From positions 1-31,035 of the forward strand of contig CAYFUW010000016.1 of assembly GCA_964346495.1 (NCBI GenBank): a stretch of 31,035 bases of DNA. Direction: 5' to 3'. This stretch comes from JBGZFC01 sp964346495 (GTDB lineage: Bacteria > Bacteroidota > Bacteroidia > Bacteroidales > Dysgonomonadaceae). Both the position numbers and the translations under genes were made by a program. Of the stretch, positions 7,867-15,202 are shown piece after piece; the stretch's first letter is position 1, and every line of letters starts with the position of its first letter. The notes beneath the pieces were generated by a model. The model worked only from the letters and a program-made list of their open reading frames with translations, was not told the DNA's origin and did not search any database.

Positions 7867-8004
7867 TCAATTGCCACTGCCCTTTAGGGCGTGGATAAAT
7901 AGTTGTAAACTCAATTGGCTTTAGCCAAAATTTAAATAATCTTGGGCTAAAGCCCTTTTATTAGGTAACTTACGACCCACGAGTTAAAACTCGTGGTAAT
8001 TGAT
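7867..8004. repeat. REP-like palindrome module (four hairpins inside an inverted repeat)
   Basis: The 342-bp gap between hisS and the sugar kinase has no gene. It holds four hairpins: CCAC-GCCC/GGGC-GTGG (7874-7894), TTGGC/GCCAA (7915-7928), GGGC/GCCC (7944-7955) and CCACGAGTT/AACTCGTGG (7977-7996). The whole is bracketed by ATCAATTGCCAC-like ends in inverted orientation, with one mismatch in 12 between the start at 7867 and the end at 8004. This is the form of repetitive extragenic palindromes mobilised by Y1 RAYT transposases. No transposase gene lies in the window. It could also shape mRNA ends here, because the genes on both sides read on the minus strand. Confidence 0.75.
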
Positions 8005-8031
8005 GCTTTTTTTAGGACACATTGTGGATAA

Positions 8032-8901
8032 TCATTTATAATAATCCACCAACCCATCCATAGGCGATTTCTCTATTTTACCAATTTGAGTACCTTTTTC
8101 TTTGCCAATTTCTTTCAGAAAATCGGCAAAGTAAAAAGCGACTGAGCCAACAAAATTAACCTTGTATTCATGATAATTGTATTGCATCACGTTTCTTTCA
8201 AAGAAATCGGAAAAGCTTTTCTGTATGATTTTTTGGATGCTTATATCATCTTTATACTTTAGTAAAAATGGAACAAGTGATGCCAAAAATCTGCTTGGAA
8301 ATGGTTGTCGGTAAACTTTGTCGATAATATCGGCAGGTGTGAGTGAGTACTCTTGCAACAGTTTCTCTTTCAATCCTTCTGACAGTTGATTTTTTAAAGC
8401 ATCGCCAACGAGCAATTTCCCAAGATGTGCACCACTCCCTTCATCTCCCAAAATAAAACCGAGTGGCGATATTTGGTTTGAAATCTCTTTTTCGTTCCAC
8501 TCGCACGAATTGCTTCCTGTACCCAATATACAGGCAATTCCGGGACGATTTCCGCAAAGGCTGTGTGCTGCGGCGATAAGGTCGCTGTAAACTTCGATGT
8601 CTTTTGTTGAAAACGATTGAGCAAGAGCGTTTTTTACCGAATCTATCTTTTCGGGAATACATCCTGTTCCGTAAAAACGGATTGCATCGATTTTTTCATC
8701 TTTTAAAATCGGGTAAACCGTAAGTTTTATCTGTTTTGCAATCTCCTCTTGCGACTGAAAAATCGGGCTTATACCTTCACTGTCGAAACGGTGAACTATT
8801 CCGTTATCTCTTATCAAACACCAATCGGTTGTGGTTGCGCCACTGTCAGCAATTAAAATAGCCAATCCGTTATTTGTCGATTTTATGTGATTTAATTCCA
8901 T
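8032..8901 (-). CDS. BadF/BadG-family sugar kinase (GlcNAc/MurNAc kinase-like)
   Basis: The protein has the ASKHA-fold ATPase pattern of the BadF/BadG/BcrA/BcrD family, which includes N-acetylglucosamine kinases and the N-acetylmuramate/GlcNAc kinase MurK. Phosphate-1 is DSGATTTDW at 19-27, the probable catalytic aspartate is D107 (SDLIAAAHS), phosphate-2 is LGTGSNSCEW at 126-135 and a LGDEGSGAHLG block is at 151-161. At 289 residues it matches small cytosolic sugar kinases. It follows the AmpG-like permease by 17 bp on the same strand, which favours an amino sugar released from imported peptidoglycan fragments as substrate. GlcNAc versus MurNAc preference cannot be read from the sequence. 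The 2-hydroxyacyl-CoA dehydratase activator branch is unlikely, as it would carry [4Fe-4S] cysteines. Confidence 0.87.
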   Translation of the reverse strand: MELNHIKSTNNGLAILIADSGATTTDWCLIRDNGIVHRFDSEGISPIFQSQEEIAKQIKLTVYPILKDEKIDAIRFYGTGCIPEKIDSVKNALAQSFSTKDIEVYSDLIAAAHSLCGNRPGIACILGTGSNSCEWNEKEISNQISPLGFILGDEGSGAHLGKLLVGDALKNQLSEGLKEKLLQEYSLTPADIIDKVYRQPFPSRFLASLVPFLLKYKDDISIQKIIQKSFSDFFERNVMQYNYHEYKVNFVGSVAFYFADFLKEIGKEKGTQIGKIEKSPMDGLVDYYK

Positions 8902-8918
8902 TGTAGAATCTTGTTTTG

Positions 8919-10208
8919 TTATTCTTTATCTTTTTTCGATTTACCAAACTCCCTATCTATTTTCATAAAAGGGATAAGCAACAGGGTTGGAATAGTTAAA
9001 ATCATTACAAAGATAAAAAAGTTTTGGTAACCCAACTGTTCCTGAATCCATCCGGCAGCCATTCCGGGCAGCATCATGCCGAGAGCCATAAATCCGGTAC
9101 AGATAGAGTAGTGTGCGGTTTTGTGTTCGCCTTGCGAGAAATATATCAAAAAGAGCATATAGGCGGTAAATCCAAATCCGTAACCAAATTGCTCAAAAGA
9201 GATGGCTACATTTATCCAAAAGAAACTTTCGGGTTGGAAAATTGCCAAAATCAGATAAACTGCATTTGGAATTGTGATAGCCAAAGCCATAGGCCACAGC
9301 CAATACTTTAGTCCTTTACGAGACGCTACAACTCCTCCGATAATTCCTCCTAATGTTAAGGCGATAACACCAAAAGTACCGTATGCAATTCCAACTTCTT
9401 GTGTAGTTAAACCGATTCCGCCAACATCTCTGCCATCTAATAAGAATGGTGATGCAAGTTTAACCAACATCGATTCGGCTAATCGGTAGAGCAACATAAA
9501 CGCCAATGCCAGCCCGATTCCCTCTTTTTTGAAAAAAGTTGAGAATGTTCTTCCAAATTCTTTCATTACCTCTTTTGGTGTGCTTACAGCTTTTCCGCTG
9601 TCGCTATCGGGATAGGGTAGAATAAATCGGTGATACACAAAGAACAGTAAAAACAATCCAGCTAAAATAAAGAATGTAAGGCTCCAGGCGTAGGGAATGC
9701 TTCCTGTAGATTTTTCGAGAAATCCTGCAAGAATAATCAGTAAACCTTGTCCTGTAATCATTGCTAACCGATAAAACGTACTTCTGATACCGACAAAAAA
9801 TGATTGTTGAGAATCGTCCAACGCGAGCATATAAAACCCGTCGGCGGCAATATCGTGCGTGGCAGAACTAAATGCCATCAACCAGAAAAAAGCGAGCGAT
9901 GCTTTAAAATAAAAAGGTGTCGGCAATGTGAGTGCAATTCCCGCCAATCCCGCTCCGATTAACAGTTGCATCGAGGTAATCCACCATCGTTTCGTTTTTA
10001 GAATATCCACAAACGGACTCCAAAAAGGTTTGATTACCCATGGCAAATATAACCAACTGGTGTATAGAGCTATATCGGTGTTGGACAATCCGAATCGTTT
10101 GTACATAATTACCGAAATAGTCATTACCGCCACGTAAGGTAACCCTTCGGCAAAATAGAGAGTTGGAATCCAGCTCCAGGGAGAACGATTTTTTTTATTG
10201 TTTGACAT
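8919..10208 (-). CDS. AmpG-like muropeptide permease (MFS)
   Basis: AmpG proteins are proton-driven inner-membrane permeases that import GlcNAc-anhydroMurNAc muropeptides for cell-wall recycling. The 429-residue product starts with the characteristic LYFAEGLPY at about 18-26, followed by IKPFWSPFVDILKTKRWW at about 60-77, the first-loop motif of the AmpG/SLC33 branch. About 12 hydrophobic segments are visible, against 14 in E. coli AmpG (491 residues), as in shorter AmpG homologues. The sugar kinase gene is 17 bp downstream and the SpoIID gene is upstream, separated by four-helix cassette B. Substrate assignment rests on family and context. Confidence 0.88.
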   Translation of the reverse strand: MSNNKKNRSPWSWIPTLYFAEGLPYVAVMTISVIMYKRFGLSNTDIALYTSWLYLPWVIKPFWSPFVDILKTKRWWITSMQLLIGAGLAGIALTLPTPFYFKASLAFFWLMAFSSATHDIAADGFYMLALDDSQQSFFVGIRSTFYRLAMITGQGLLIILAGFLEKSTGSIPYAWSLTFFILAGLFLLFFVYHRFILPYPDSDSGKAVSTPKEVMKEFGRTFSTFFKKEGIGLALAFMLLYRLAESMLVKLASPFLLDGRDVGGIGLTTQEVGIAYGTFGVIALTLGGIIGGVVASRKGLKYWLWPMALAITIPNAVYLILAIFQPESFFWINVAISFEQFGYGFGFTAYMLFLIYFSQGEHKTAHYSICTGFMALGMMLPGMAAGWIQEQLGYQNFFIFVMILTIPTLLLIPFMKIDREFGKSKKDKE

Positions 10209-10243
10209 GTTTATTTTGTTTTTTTGATAACGTTGAAGGATAG

Positions 10244-10286
10244 ACGCTTCGCGTGATAATTATTTTTAGTGATAGGCACTTCGTGC
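10244..10286. repeat. Two related small hairpins upstream of the AmpG-like gene
   Basis: ACGC-TTC-GCGT (10244-10254) and GCAC-TTC-GTGC (10276-10286) are two 4-bp stems with the same TTC loop, each preceded by GATAG. They look like a degenerate tandem pair of one palindromic unit. The rest of the 173-bp gap between AmpG and the four-helix gene is unremarkable except for the 7-bp array at its end. Confidence 0.55.
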
Positions 10287-10355
10287 GAAAAATAAATCTG
10301 TTACTTACTCTTCATTCTTTTTGAATGAGCTTTAATAAATCTTGAAAGTTGATTT

Positions 10356-10390
10356 ATTAATTATCAATTACCAATTACCAATTACGAATT
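10356..10390. repeat. 7-bp tandem array (ACCAATT x5), left flank of four-helix cassette B
   Basis: Five 7-bp units can be read: ATTAATT, ATCAATT, ACCAATT, ACCAATT and ACGAATT. The array covers the TAA stop of the four-helix gene (minus strand, 10382-10384). Four of the units (10363-10390) match the inverse complement of the right-hand array at 23 of 28 positions. Confidence 0.8.
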
Positions 10391-10747
10391 GTCTTTTGTC
10401 GATTTTTGAATGGCTGTTATGATTCGTAAAATTTCTTCTGCATCGTTAAGCATACTTTGGGCTTGTCCTGTCGAAATATAATCCGTATCTCTTAAAAATC
10501 GAAGCCAATAGCGTGTTTCACGCGTTTCTCTGTATGAAACTCCCAATTTGGCGAGAAAATCTTTTCGAGAGAGTCCACCAACTGCTTCTTCGGCATTAGA
10601 ACCTATCGAAGTTCCGCTACGCAATACTTGTTTCGATAATTCAAACTCTTTTTTCTCTCTGCATAAATATTGATAAAGTCGTACAATCCTAATTGCAAAG
10701 TTATACGTTTTAGTCAATATAATATTCTCTTTTTCAGTATATTCCAT
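10382..10747 (-). CDS. Four-helix-bundle protein (23S rRNA intervening-sequence family), copy B
   Basis: This 121-residue helical protein has the family landmarks: FAIRIVRLYQYL in helix 1, the ELSKQVLRSGTSIGSNAEEA block at about 37-56, and KDFLAKLGVSYRETRETRYWL at about 62-82, followed by a final helix. It belongs to a different branch from copy A: there is no EIWKDAR start, and the centre reads GTSIGSNAEEA in place of SGSIMDNIAEG. Its function is unknown. It sits between the SpoIID and AmpG-like genes on the same strand and interrupts what otherwise looks like one operon. Inverted 7-bp arrays bracket it exactly as in copy A. Confidence 0.9.
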   Translation of the reverse strand: MEYTEKENIILTKTYNFAIRIVRLYQYLCREKKEFELSKQVLRSGTSIGSNAEEAVGGLSRKDFLAKLGVSYRETRETRYWLRFLRDTDYISTGQAQSMLNDAEEILRIITAIQKSTKDNS

Positions 10748-10782
10748 ATTTAGTAATTTGTAATTGTTAATTAGTAATTTTT
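10748..10782. repeat. 7-bp tandem array (AATTNGT x5), right flank of four-helix cassette B
   Basis: Five 7-bp steps can be read: ATTTAGT, AATTTGT, AATTGTT, AATTAGT and AATTTTT, the inverse complement of the array at 10356-10390. The array begins directly at the four-helix start codon (10745-10747), fills the 23-bp gap and runs over the SpoIID gene's TAA stop (10771-10773). Confidence 0.78.
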
Positions 10783-12087
10783 CTCCGTTTTAGTGTTTGG
10801 AAAATAATGCTCTAAAATCTCCCTATAACCGTATCCATTATTTGCCATCATCGCAGCACCAATTTGACACAACCCGACACCGTGACCCCAGCCTGCACCT
10901 GTAAGAACAAATTTTTGTGGAATGCCTTCATCGTTTTCGTCATCGGTATCTACCACAAATGCTGAACTGTATAGGTGCGATTTCGAAAGAGTGCGGCGAA
11001 TTTCCAACTCTTTCCCGATAATCATTACTCGTTCGGTTCCGATAATTTTTAATCGGATGATGCGACTTGATGTGCCTCTCTCGATTGGTTCCAATGCTAT
11101 AATTTCTCCGAAATCTATTCCGGAACGCTCTTTTATAAGCTCGCTTAATTCACTTTGTGAATACTCAACTTTCCAACGATAAAAATCGGCAGTCTCCCGG
11201 TCGTAGTCGTTTAGTATCTGTTTTAATACGTTTGTATCGTGCGTATTACAAAAAGCTTCGGGCGATGTGCGAATCCATTTTTCTGCATTATCATCTATAG
11301 ATAAATCGGGTGCTGATTTGTCATTTGCACAGTCGGGATTTCCTTGTAGATATGGATGCGGAACAGGCTCCCACAAATTTTCGAAAACTTCCATTACTCC
11401 ACCGCAACATTTCGAAAAACGAGCATCGCAAATATCGTTTTCGTACATCAACACTTCGCCGTGTGTTTTTTTTATCGCTCTTTTTACCATTTCGGTAGAT
11501 TGGCGTGTAATTCCCTGGTAACGTTGACAATGGTCGTCGGCGCAAACATCGAATAGTTTGTGGTCTTCTCTGTCGTACCACTTAACTATTTCGGTAGATG
11601 TTTTGAACGATGTTTGATAATCGCTTTTGATTGATTTGTTTTTCTGAATTTGTGCCAAAAGCCAACTTCGCGAAATTACGGCGTGCGCTTTCAGCAACTC
11701 TTCGGAACTTGTGGCACTCATTTCCGATGAAATAACGCTCACAAGATAATCTTCCAACGAAACAATGTTAATTGCCGAAATATTACCGTTTTCAATTACA
11801 AACTTCAAATCTCCCAGAAAGCGCTGATTCTCTTTGCGTTCCCAATGAAAACCGACACCGATAACTACATCTTTCAACTCGAATGAATCTGTGTGAATAT
11901 TATCGGATTTGAATATTATTTCGTCATATTTATCTCCGTCGAATAGAATTTTATTGCCTAAAATTTCCACAGAATAGTCTCCGGCGACAATCTCTTTTCC
12001 GGCAAATTTATATCTGTTCAAAAGCGAAAACTCTATCTTTGGTTGGTTTAGTAGAACTCCAACTTGGATAACAGGTTCATTTTTCAT
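10771..12087 (-). CDS. SpoIID/LytB-domain protein, no visible signal peptide
   Basis: SpoIID-type enzymes are lytic transglycosylases that cleave peptidoglycan glycan strands; the family also includes the amidase enhancer LytB. The 438-residue product shows the core LEDYLVSVISSEM at 111-123 with the probable catalytic glutamate E122, then LKAHAVISRSWLLAQI. The CADDHCQRYQG block (cysteine pair, about 190-200) and the C-terminal TGAGWGHGVGLCQIGA are also typical. The N-terminus (MKNEPVIQVGVLLNQPK) has no hydrophobic signal or lipobox, unlike sporulation SpoIID, which suggests a cytoplasmic protein. With an AmpG-like importer and a sugar kinase downstream, I infer a role in breaking down or sensing imported wall fragments. 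Its last codons lie in the cassette B repeat array. Confidence 0.88.
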   Translation of the reverse strand: MKNEPVIQVGVLLNQPKIEFSLLNRYKFAGKEIVAGDYSVEILGNKILFDGDKYDEIIFKSDNIHTDSFELKDVVIGVGFHWERKENQRFLGDLKFVIENGNISAINIVSLEDYLVSVISSEMSATSSEELLKAHAVISRSWLLAQIQKNKSIKSDYQTSFKTSTEIVKWYDREDHKLFDVCADDHCQRYQGITRQSTEMVKRAIKKTHGEVLMYENDICDARFSKCCGGVMEVFENLWEPVPHPYLQGNPDCANDKSAPDLSIDDNAEKWIRTSPEAFCNTHDTNVLKQILNDYDRETADFYRWKVEYSQSELSELIKERSGIDFGEIIALEPIERGTSSRIIRLKIIGTERVMIIGKELEIRRTLSKSHLYSSAFVVDTDDENDEGIPQKFVLTGAGWGHGVGLCQIGAAMMANNGYGYREILEHYFPNTKTEKNY

Positions 12088-12116
12088 TTTGTTTTTTTGG
12101 TTTTATCTTCAATATG

Positions 12117-12141
12117 AACTATTCGAATTTATCGAATAGTT
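12117..12141. promoter_or_regulatory. Perfect 10-bp inverted repeat upstream of the SpoIID gene
   Basis: AACTATTCGA (12117-12126) and TCGAATAGTT (12132-12141) flank a 5-nt loop in the 70-bp gap between the GT2 stop and the SpoIID start. No T-run follows on the minus strand, so it does not look like an intrinsic terminator. It could be an operator or an RNA-processing hairpin. Confidence 0.55.
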
Positions 12142-12157
12142 GAAACTTCTTATTTCT

Positions 12158-13606
12158 TTAATCTTTTCTTGCTTGCAACTCCCACGTGCGGATTCTATCT
12201 TTATAGGTGTTGTGAGCGTTCATTTTAACAATATCGAGAGCGGCATCAGAATTGCCTTCCCAACGACGACAAAGATACAAAACATCGTAAATACGTCCGA
12301 TTTGATAATTGCGGGAAATATTGAGTCCTAATGCGTAATCTTCGCCGTAGCTTGTGTTCGGAACTTTTACATCTCTGAGAATTGGTGTGTAAAACGCACG
12401 TGGTGCACCTAATCCGTTTATTCGCAAAGCGTTGTTTCTTCCGTTTTCGGGTGTCCATTCACGATGATCGATTATTCCGGGCGGAATCTCTTCCATATCG
12501 AAATTGGTCATTTGATAGGTGCCGACAACCATGGCACAGTTCTGTTCGTAGAATGCATCAACGATTTTTTGAAGTGTGTTCTCGTCGCTATAAACATCGT
12601 CGCTATCGAGTTGAACGGCAAATTTTCCGCAACTTTCGTGATGTACACCCATGTTCCAACAACCGCCAATTCCTAAATCGTCGCGATTTGGAATGATATG
12701 TATCAAACGGTCATCGCTTTTATATTTATCGATGGCTTCGGTAGTTCCGTCTGTTGAGTGATTATCGACTACGATTAAGTTGAACTTGAAATTTGTTTTT
12801 TGTTTCAAAACCGACTCGATAGCATCTTTTACAGTTCTGATTCTGTTTTTTACCGGAATAATTACCGATGCTTCGTACTCAAATTTGCCTTGGTTGAACT
12901 CGATTTTCTTGAATTTGGGTTCCAAATATGCACCAACATCTTTTAAATGTTGTGTGCAGGCTTGTTCCATCTCTATCTGTACGGCACGATTTTTCGGGTC
13001 AACGTAATCGAATATTTTTTGTCCCGATGCACGAGTATCTTCTTCAATTTCGGTGTAAAGATATTCGTTGATATGCACAATTTGATGATTTTGAGATACT
13101 TTTAATCTTAAATCGTACAATCCGGCATAGAGATACGACTCTTTTTCCATTCGTTTGGCGGCACTTCTCAACGCATCAGAATTATAGAGCAACAGAGAAC
13201 CGAAATTGAAGTCGTCGCGCAAACTTCCTTCCTGATAATCGATAACGGGATGGTTTTTCTTTTCGCCATCGGCAATAGCGTAATAATCGGCGTAAACCAT
13301 ACCGGCTCGCGTATCTTCGGCTATTTTAACGAAACGCTCCAATGCGAAATATCCCAATTTCAGAACAGTCGATTTTTGGTAAATCAGCGTAAAATCGGCA
13401 TCAGACTTTTCTGCTATTTTCTTAACTGTTTCGGTGCTTTGCAGCGAGTCTATTTTTATTGTTTCACAACCTTTTATATTGGTTTTAATATCTTCCGGTG
13501 TAAGTAAATAGATGTTTTTTATTAACTCCGATTGTTGCAATTCTTCAACGGTTTTTGCCGCTTGTTCAGGTTGTGTGAAGAGAATAAAAGCGTTTATTTT
13601 TTTCAT
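12158..13606 (-). CDS. Glycosyltransferase family 2 protein with degenerate N-terminal GT-A half
   Basis: The C-terminal half (about 245-450) is a GT2 domain: SVIIPVKNRIRTV at 247-259, VVDNHSTDGT at 279-288, and the metal-binding DSDD at 334-337 within VQLDSDDVYSDE, with GEDYALGL at about 421-428. The N-terminal half (about 1-200) also reads like a nucleotide-diphospho-sugar fold (INAFILFTQPEQ..., GMVYADYYAI at 102-111) but lacks a proper DxD, so it may be an inactive duplicate. No membrane segment or signal peptide is seen, so it is probably cytoplasmic or peripheral. Donor and acceptor are unknown. It is upstream of the SpoIID gene on the same strand, so the acceptor may be an envelope polymer. 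Confidence 0.88.
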   Translation of the reverse strand: MKKINAFILFTQPEQAAKTVEELQQSELIKNIYLLTPEDIKTNIKGCETIKIDSLQSTETVKKIAEKSDADFTLIYQKSTVLKLGYFALERFVKIAEDTRAGMVYADYYAIADGEKKNHPVIDYQEGSLRDDFNFGSLLLYNSDALRSAAKRMEKESYLYAGLYDLRLKVSQNHQIVHINEYLYTEIEEDTRASGQKIFDYVDPKNRAVQIEMEQACTQHLKDVGAYLEPKFKKIEFNQGKFEYEASVIIPVKNRIRTVKDAIESVLKQKTNFKFNLIVVDNHSTDGTTEAIDKYKSDDRLIHIIPNRDDLGIGGCWNMGVHHESCGKFAVQLDSDDVYSDENTLQKIVDAFYEQNCAMVVGTYQMTNFDMEEIPPGIIDHREWTPENGRNNALRINGLGAPRAFYTPILRDVKVPNTSYGEDYALGLNISRNYQIGRIYDVLYLCRRWEGNSDAALDIVKMNAHNTYKDRIRTWELQARKD

Positions 13607-13783
13607 ATGTTATCTGTTTTTGTCCACAAGTCGCTGACTTACGGTTATGGAAATATGGCTTTTAAGCCTAAAATTATTCTATTGATTAATAAAAAACGTT
13701 TTCAAACTTTAATTATTCATCGCGATAAAATGTTTATCTTTGTTTTTGGTTGAAATTTTTTTTATTATCACATACAAAATTAT

Positions 13784-13880
13784 TATTTTTGTTATAAAGA
13801 TAGAATTATAAATCGTTCTATCTTATAATTTCAATCAATATTTATTGAAAATTCAATTTTAGTAGACATTAATCGTTCTA
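13784..13880 (+). promoter_or_regulatory. Leader region of the bifunctional nuclease gene: -7 box, inverted and direct repeats
   Basis: TATTTTTG at 13784-13791 matches the -7 consensus, without a clear -33 partner. Just downstream, AAGATAGAA (13797-13805) and TTCTATCTT (13816-13824) form a perfect 9-bp inverted repeat with a 10-nt loop. The decamer AATCGTTCTA occurs at 13811-13820 and again at 13871-13880. The remaining part of the 293-bp divergent gap (13607-13783) shows nothing I can identify. Confidence 0.45.
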
Positions 13881-13899
13881 TTACAAACATAAAATAACA

Positions 13900-14493
13900 G
13901 TGAAAAAAAAAGTAAAACTTTCTATCTTGGGAATTTCGTTTAGTCAAGTTCAGGCAGGTGCTTACGCGCTTATTTTTGCCGAAGAGAACGGAATTAGAAG
14001 ATTGCCAGTCGTAATAGGTACGCCCGAAGCTCAATCCATTGCAATAGTTATGGAAGGAATAGAGCCGCCACGCCCGTTATCTCACGATTTGATGCATAAT
14101 ATTTTTAAAGCAACCGATATAAAATTGCTCGAAGTCTTTATTCATAAATTTGAAGATGGTGCTTTTTTTGCCGAACTACTTTTAAAACAAAACGATAAAG
14201 AGTATAGAATCGATTCTCGCACATCAGATGCTGTAGCACTTGCTATTAGAGCAGGTTCCGATATTTATACAACCGAAGAGATTATGCAAAATATGAGTGT
14301 TGTTTTCGATGAGCGAGAGGTTACACCCGATGAGCATTCAAGTTCGTCTTTTGACAAAGAACCTTCTGATGAAAATATAGAAGATTTGGATATTGACGCG
14401 TTGCGTCAGAGGATGGAAGAGGCTGTGCAAGAAGAAGATTATGAATTGGCAACCAGACTGCGTGATGAAATAAACCGAAGAGAACGAAATTGA
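13900..14493 (+). CDS. Bifunctional nuclease (DUF151) with C-terminal UVR motif
   Basis: The first 135 or so residues match the bifunctional nuclease family, described as having DNase and RNase activity, with landmarks GAYALIFAEENGIRRLPVVIG, the RPLSHDLMHNI block and DSRTSDAVALAIRAGSDIY. The last 38 residues (about 158-195) form a UvrB/UvrC (UVR) helical hairpin, LRQRMEEAVQEEDYELATRL, linked by an acidic stretch. UVR motifs mediate contacts in UvrB, UvrC and Clp adaptors. The start codon is GTG, because no upstream ATG is in frame and the conserved sequence begins at once. rsmE starts 1 nt after the stop, so the pair is cotranscribed. Confidence 0.9.
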   Translation: MKKKVKLSILGISFSQVQAGAYALIFAEENGIRRLPVVIGTPEAQSIAIVMEGIEPPRPLSHDLMHNIFKATDIKLLEVFIHKFEDGAFFAELLLKQNDKEYRIDSRTSDAVALAIRAGSDIYTTEEIMQNMSVVFDEREVTPDEHSSSSFDKEPSDENIEDLDIDALRQRMEEAVQEEDYELATRLRDEINRRERN

Positions 14494-14494
14494 G

Positions 14495-15202
14495 ATGAAC
14501 GATTCTATTTTTTATCATCCCGATATTGCTAACAGTCAGCAACTTCCCGAGCAGGAATCGCAGCATTGTGTAAAGGTGTTGCGAATGAAAGAGGGTGACG
14601 AATTGACTGTTGTGGATGGATGTGGTAATTTCTATTCTTGTGAACTCGTGCAGGCACATCCAAAGCACTGTTTAGTTAAGATTTTAGATGTGCAAAAACA
14701 GGAACTCAACAGAGATTTTAAAATTACTACCGCTTTCGCACCCACCAAGCAAATGGATAGAAATGAGTGGTTTATAGAAAAAGCTGTTGAGATTGGTGTA
14801 GATAGATTTATTCCTTTACGATGTGATTTTTCCGAAAGAAAAGAGATAAAAACGGATAGATTGACAAAGATAATGGTTTCCGCAATGAAGCAATCGAAAC
14901 AGGCTTTTCTGCCTGTTTTGGAAGAGATGACTCCGTTTCAACAAGTTGTCTCTCAGTCATTTGAAGGACAGAAATATATTGCTCACTGCTATTCAACCGA
15001 CAAATCTGCTCTTTCGCAAATATGCAAAAAAGGCGAAAATACCTTAATTCTAATCGGTCCCGAAGGCGATTTTAGCGAATCGGAAGTGCAAATGGCTATT
15101 GATAATGGATTTAAAGCTATTAGCTTAGGCGATAACAGACTGCGAACAGAAACAGCCTGTTTAACTGCACTGCATACCGTACATGTTGTTAATTCTATTT
15201 AG
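14495..15202 (+). CDS. rsmE: 16S rRNA (uracil-1498-N3)-methyltransferase
   Basis: RsmE methylates N3 of U1498 in the decoding region of 16S rRNA using S-adenosylmethionine. The 235-residue product has a PUA-like N-terminal domain (HCVKVLRMKEGDELTVVDG) and a SPOUT knot with LIGPEGDFSESE (GPEGDF at 188-193) and LGDNRLRTETA at 211-221, both forming the cofactor pocket. FAPTKQMDRNEWFIEKAVE is also a family block. It follows the bifunctional nuclease gene by 1 nt. Its TAG stop overlaps the TAA of the convergent GDSL gene by 2 bp, and the coding regions overlap by 4 bp, leaving no room for a terminator outside coding sequence. Confidence 0.96.
   Translation: MNDSIFYHPDIANSQQLPEQESQHCVKVLRMKEGDELTVVDGCGNFYSCELVQAHPKHCLVKILDVQKQELNRDFKITTAFAPTKQMDRNEWFIEKAVEIGVDRFIPLRCDFSERKEIKTDRLTKIMVSAMKQSKQAFLPVLEEMTPFQQVVSQSFEGQKYIAHCYSTDKSALSQICKKGENTLILIGPEGDFSESEVQMAIDNGFKAISLGDNRLRTETACLTALHTVHVVNSI

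Noticed and set aside
3409..10747. Diversity-generating retroelement suggested by the Avd relationship of the four-helix proteins
   Set aside because: No reverse transcriptase, template repeat or variable C-type lectin gene lies in the window, and both proteins look like the general intervening-sequence family rather than Avd.
12117..12141. Intrinsic terminator for the GT2 gene
   Set aside because: The stem is perfect but AT-rich and no T-run follows on the minus strand, so it is listed as a possible regulatory site instead.
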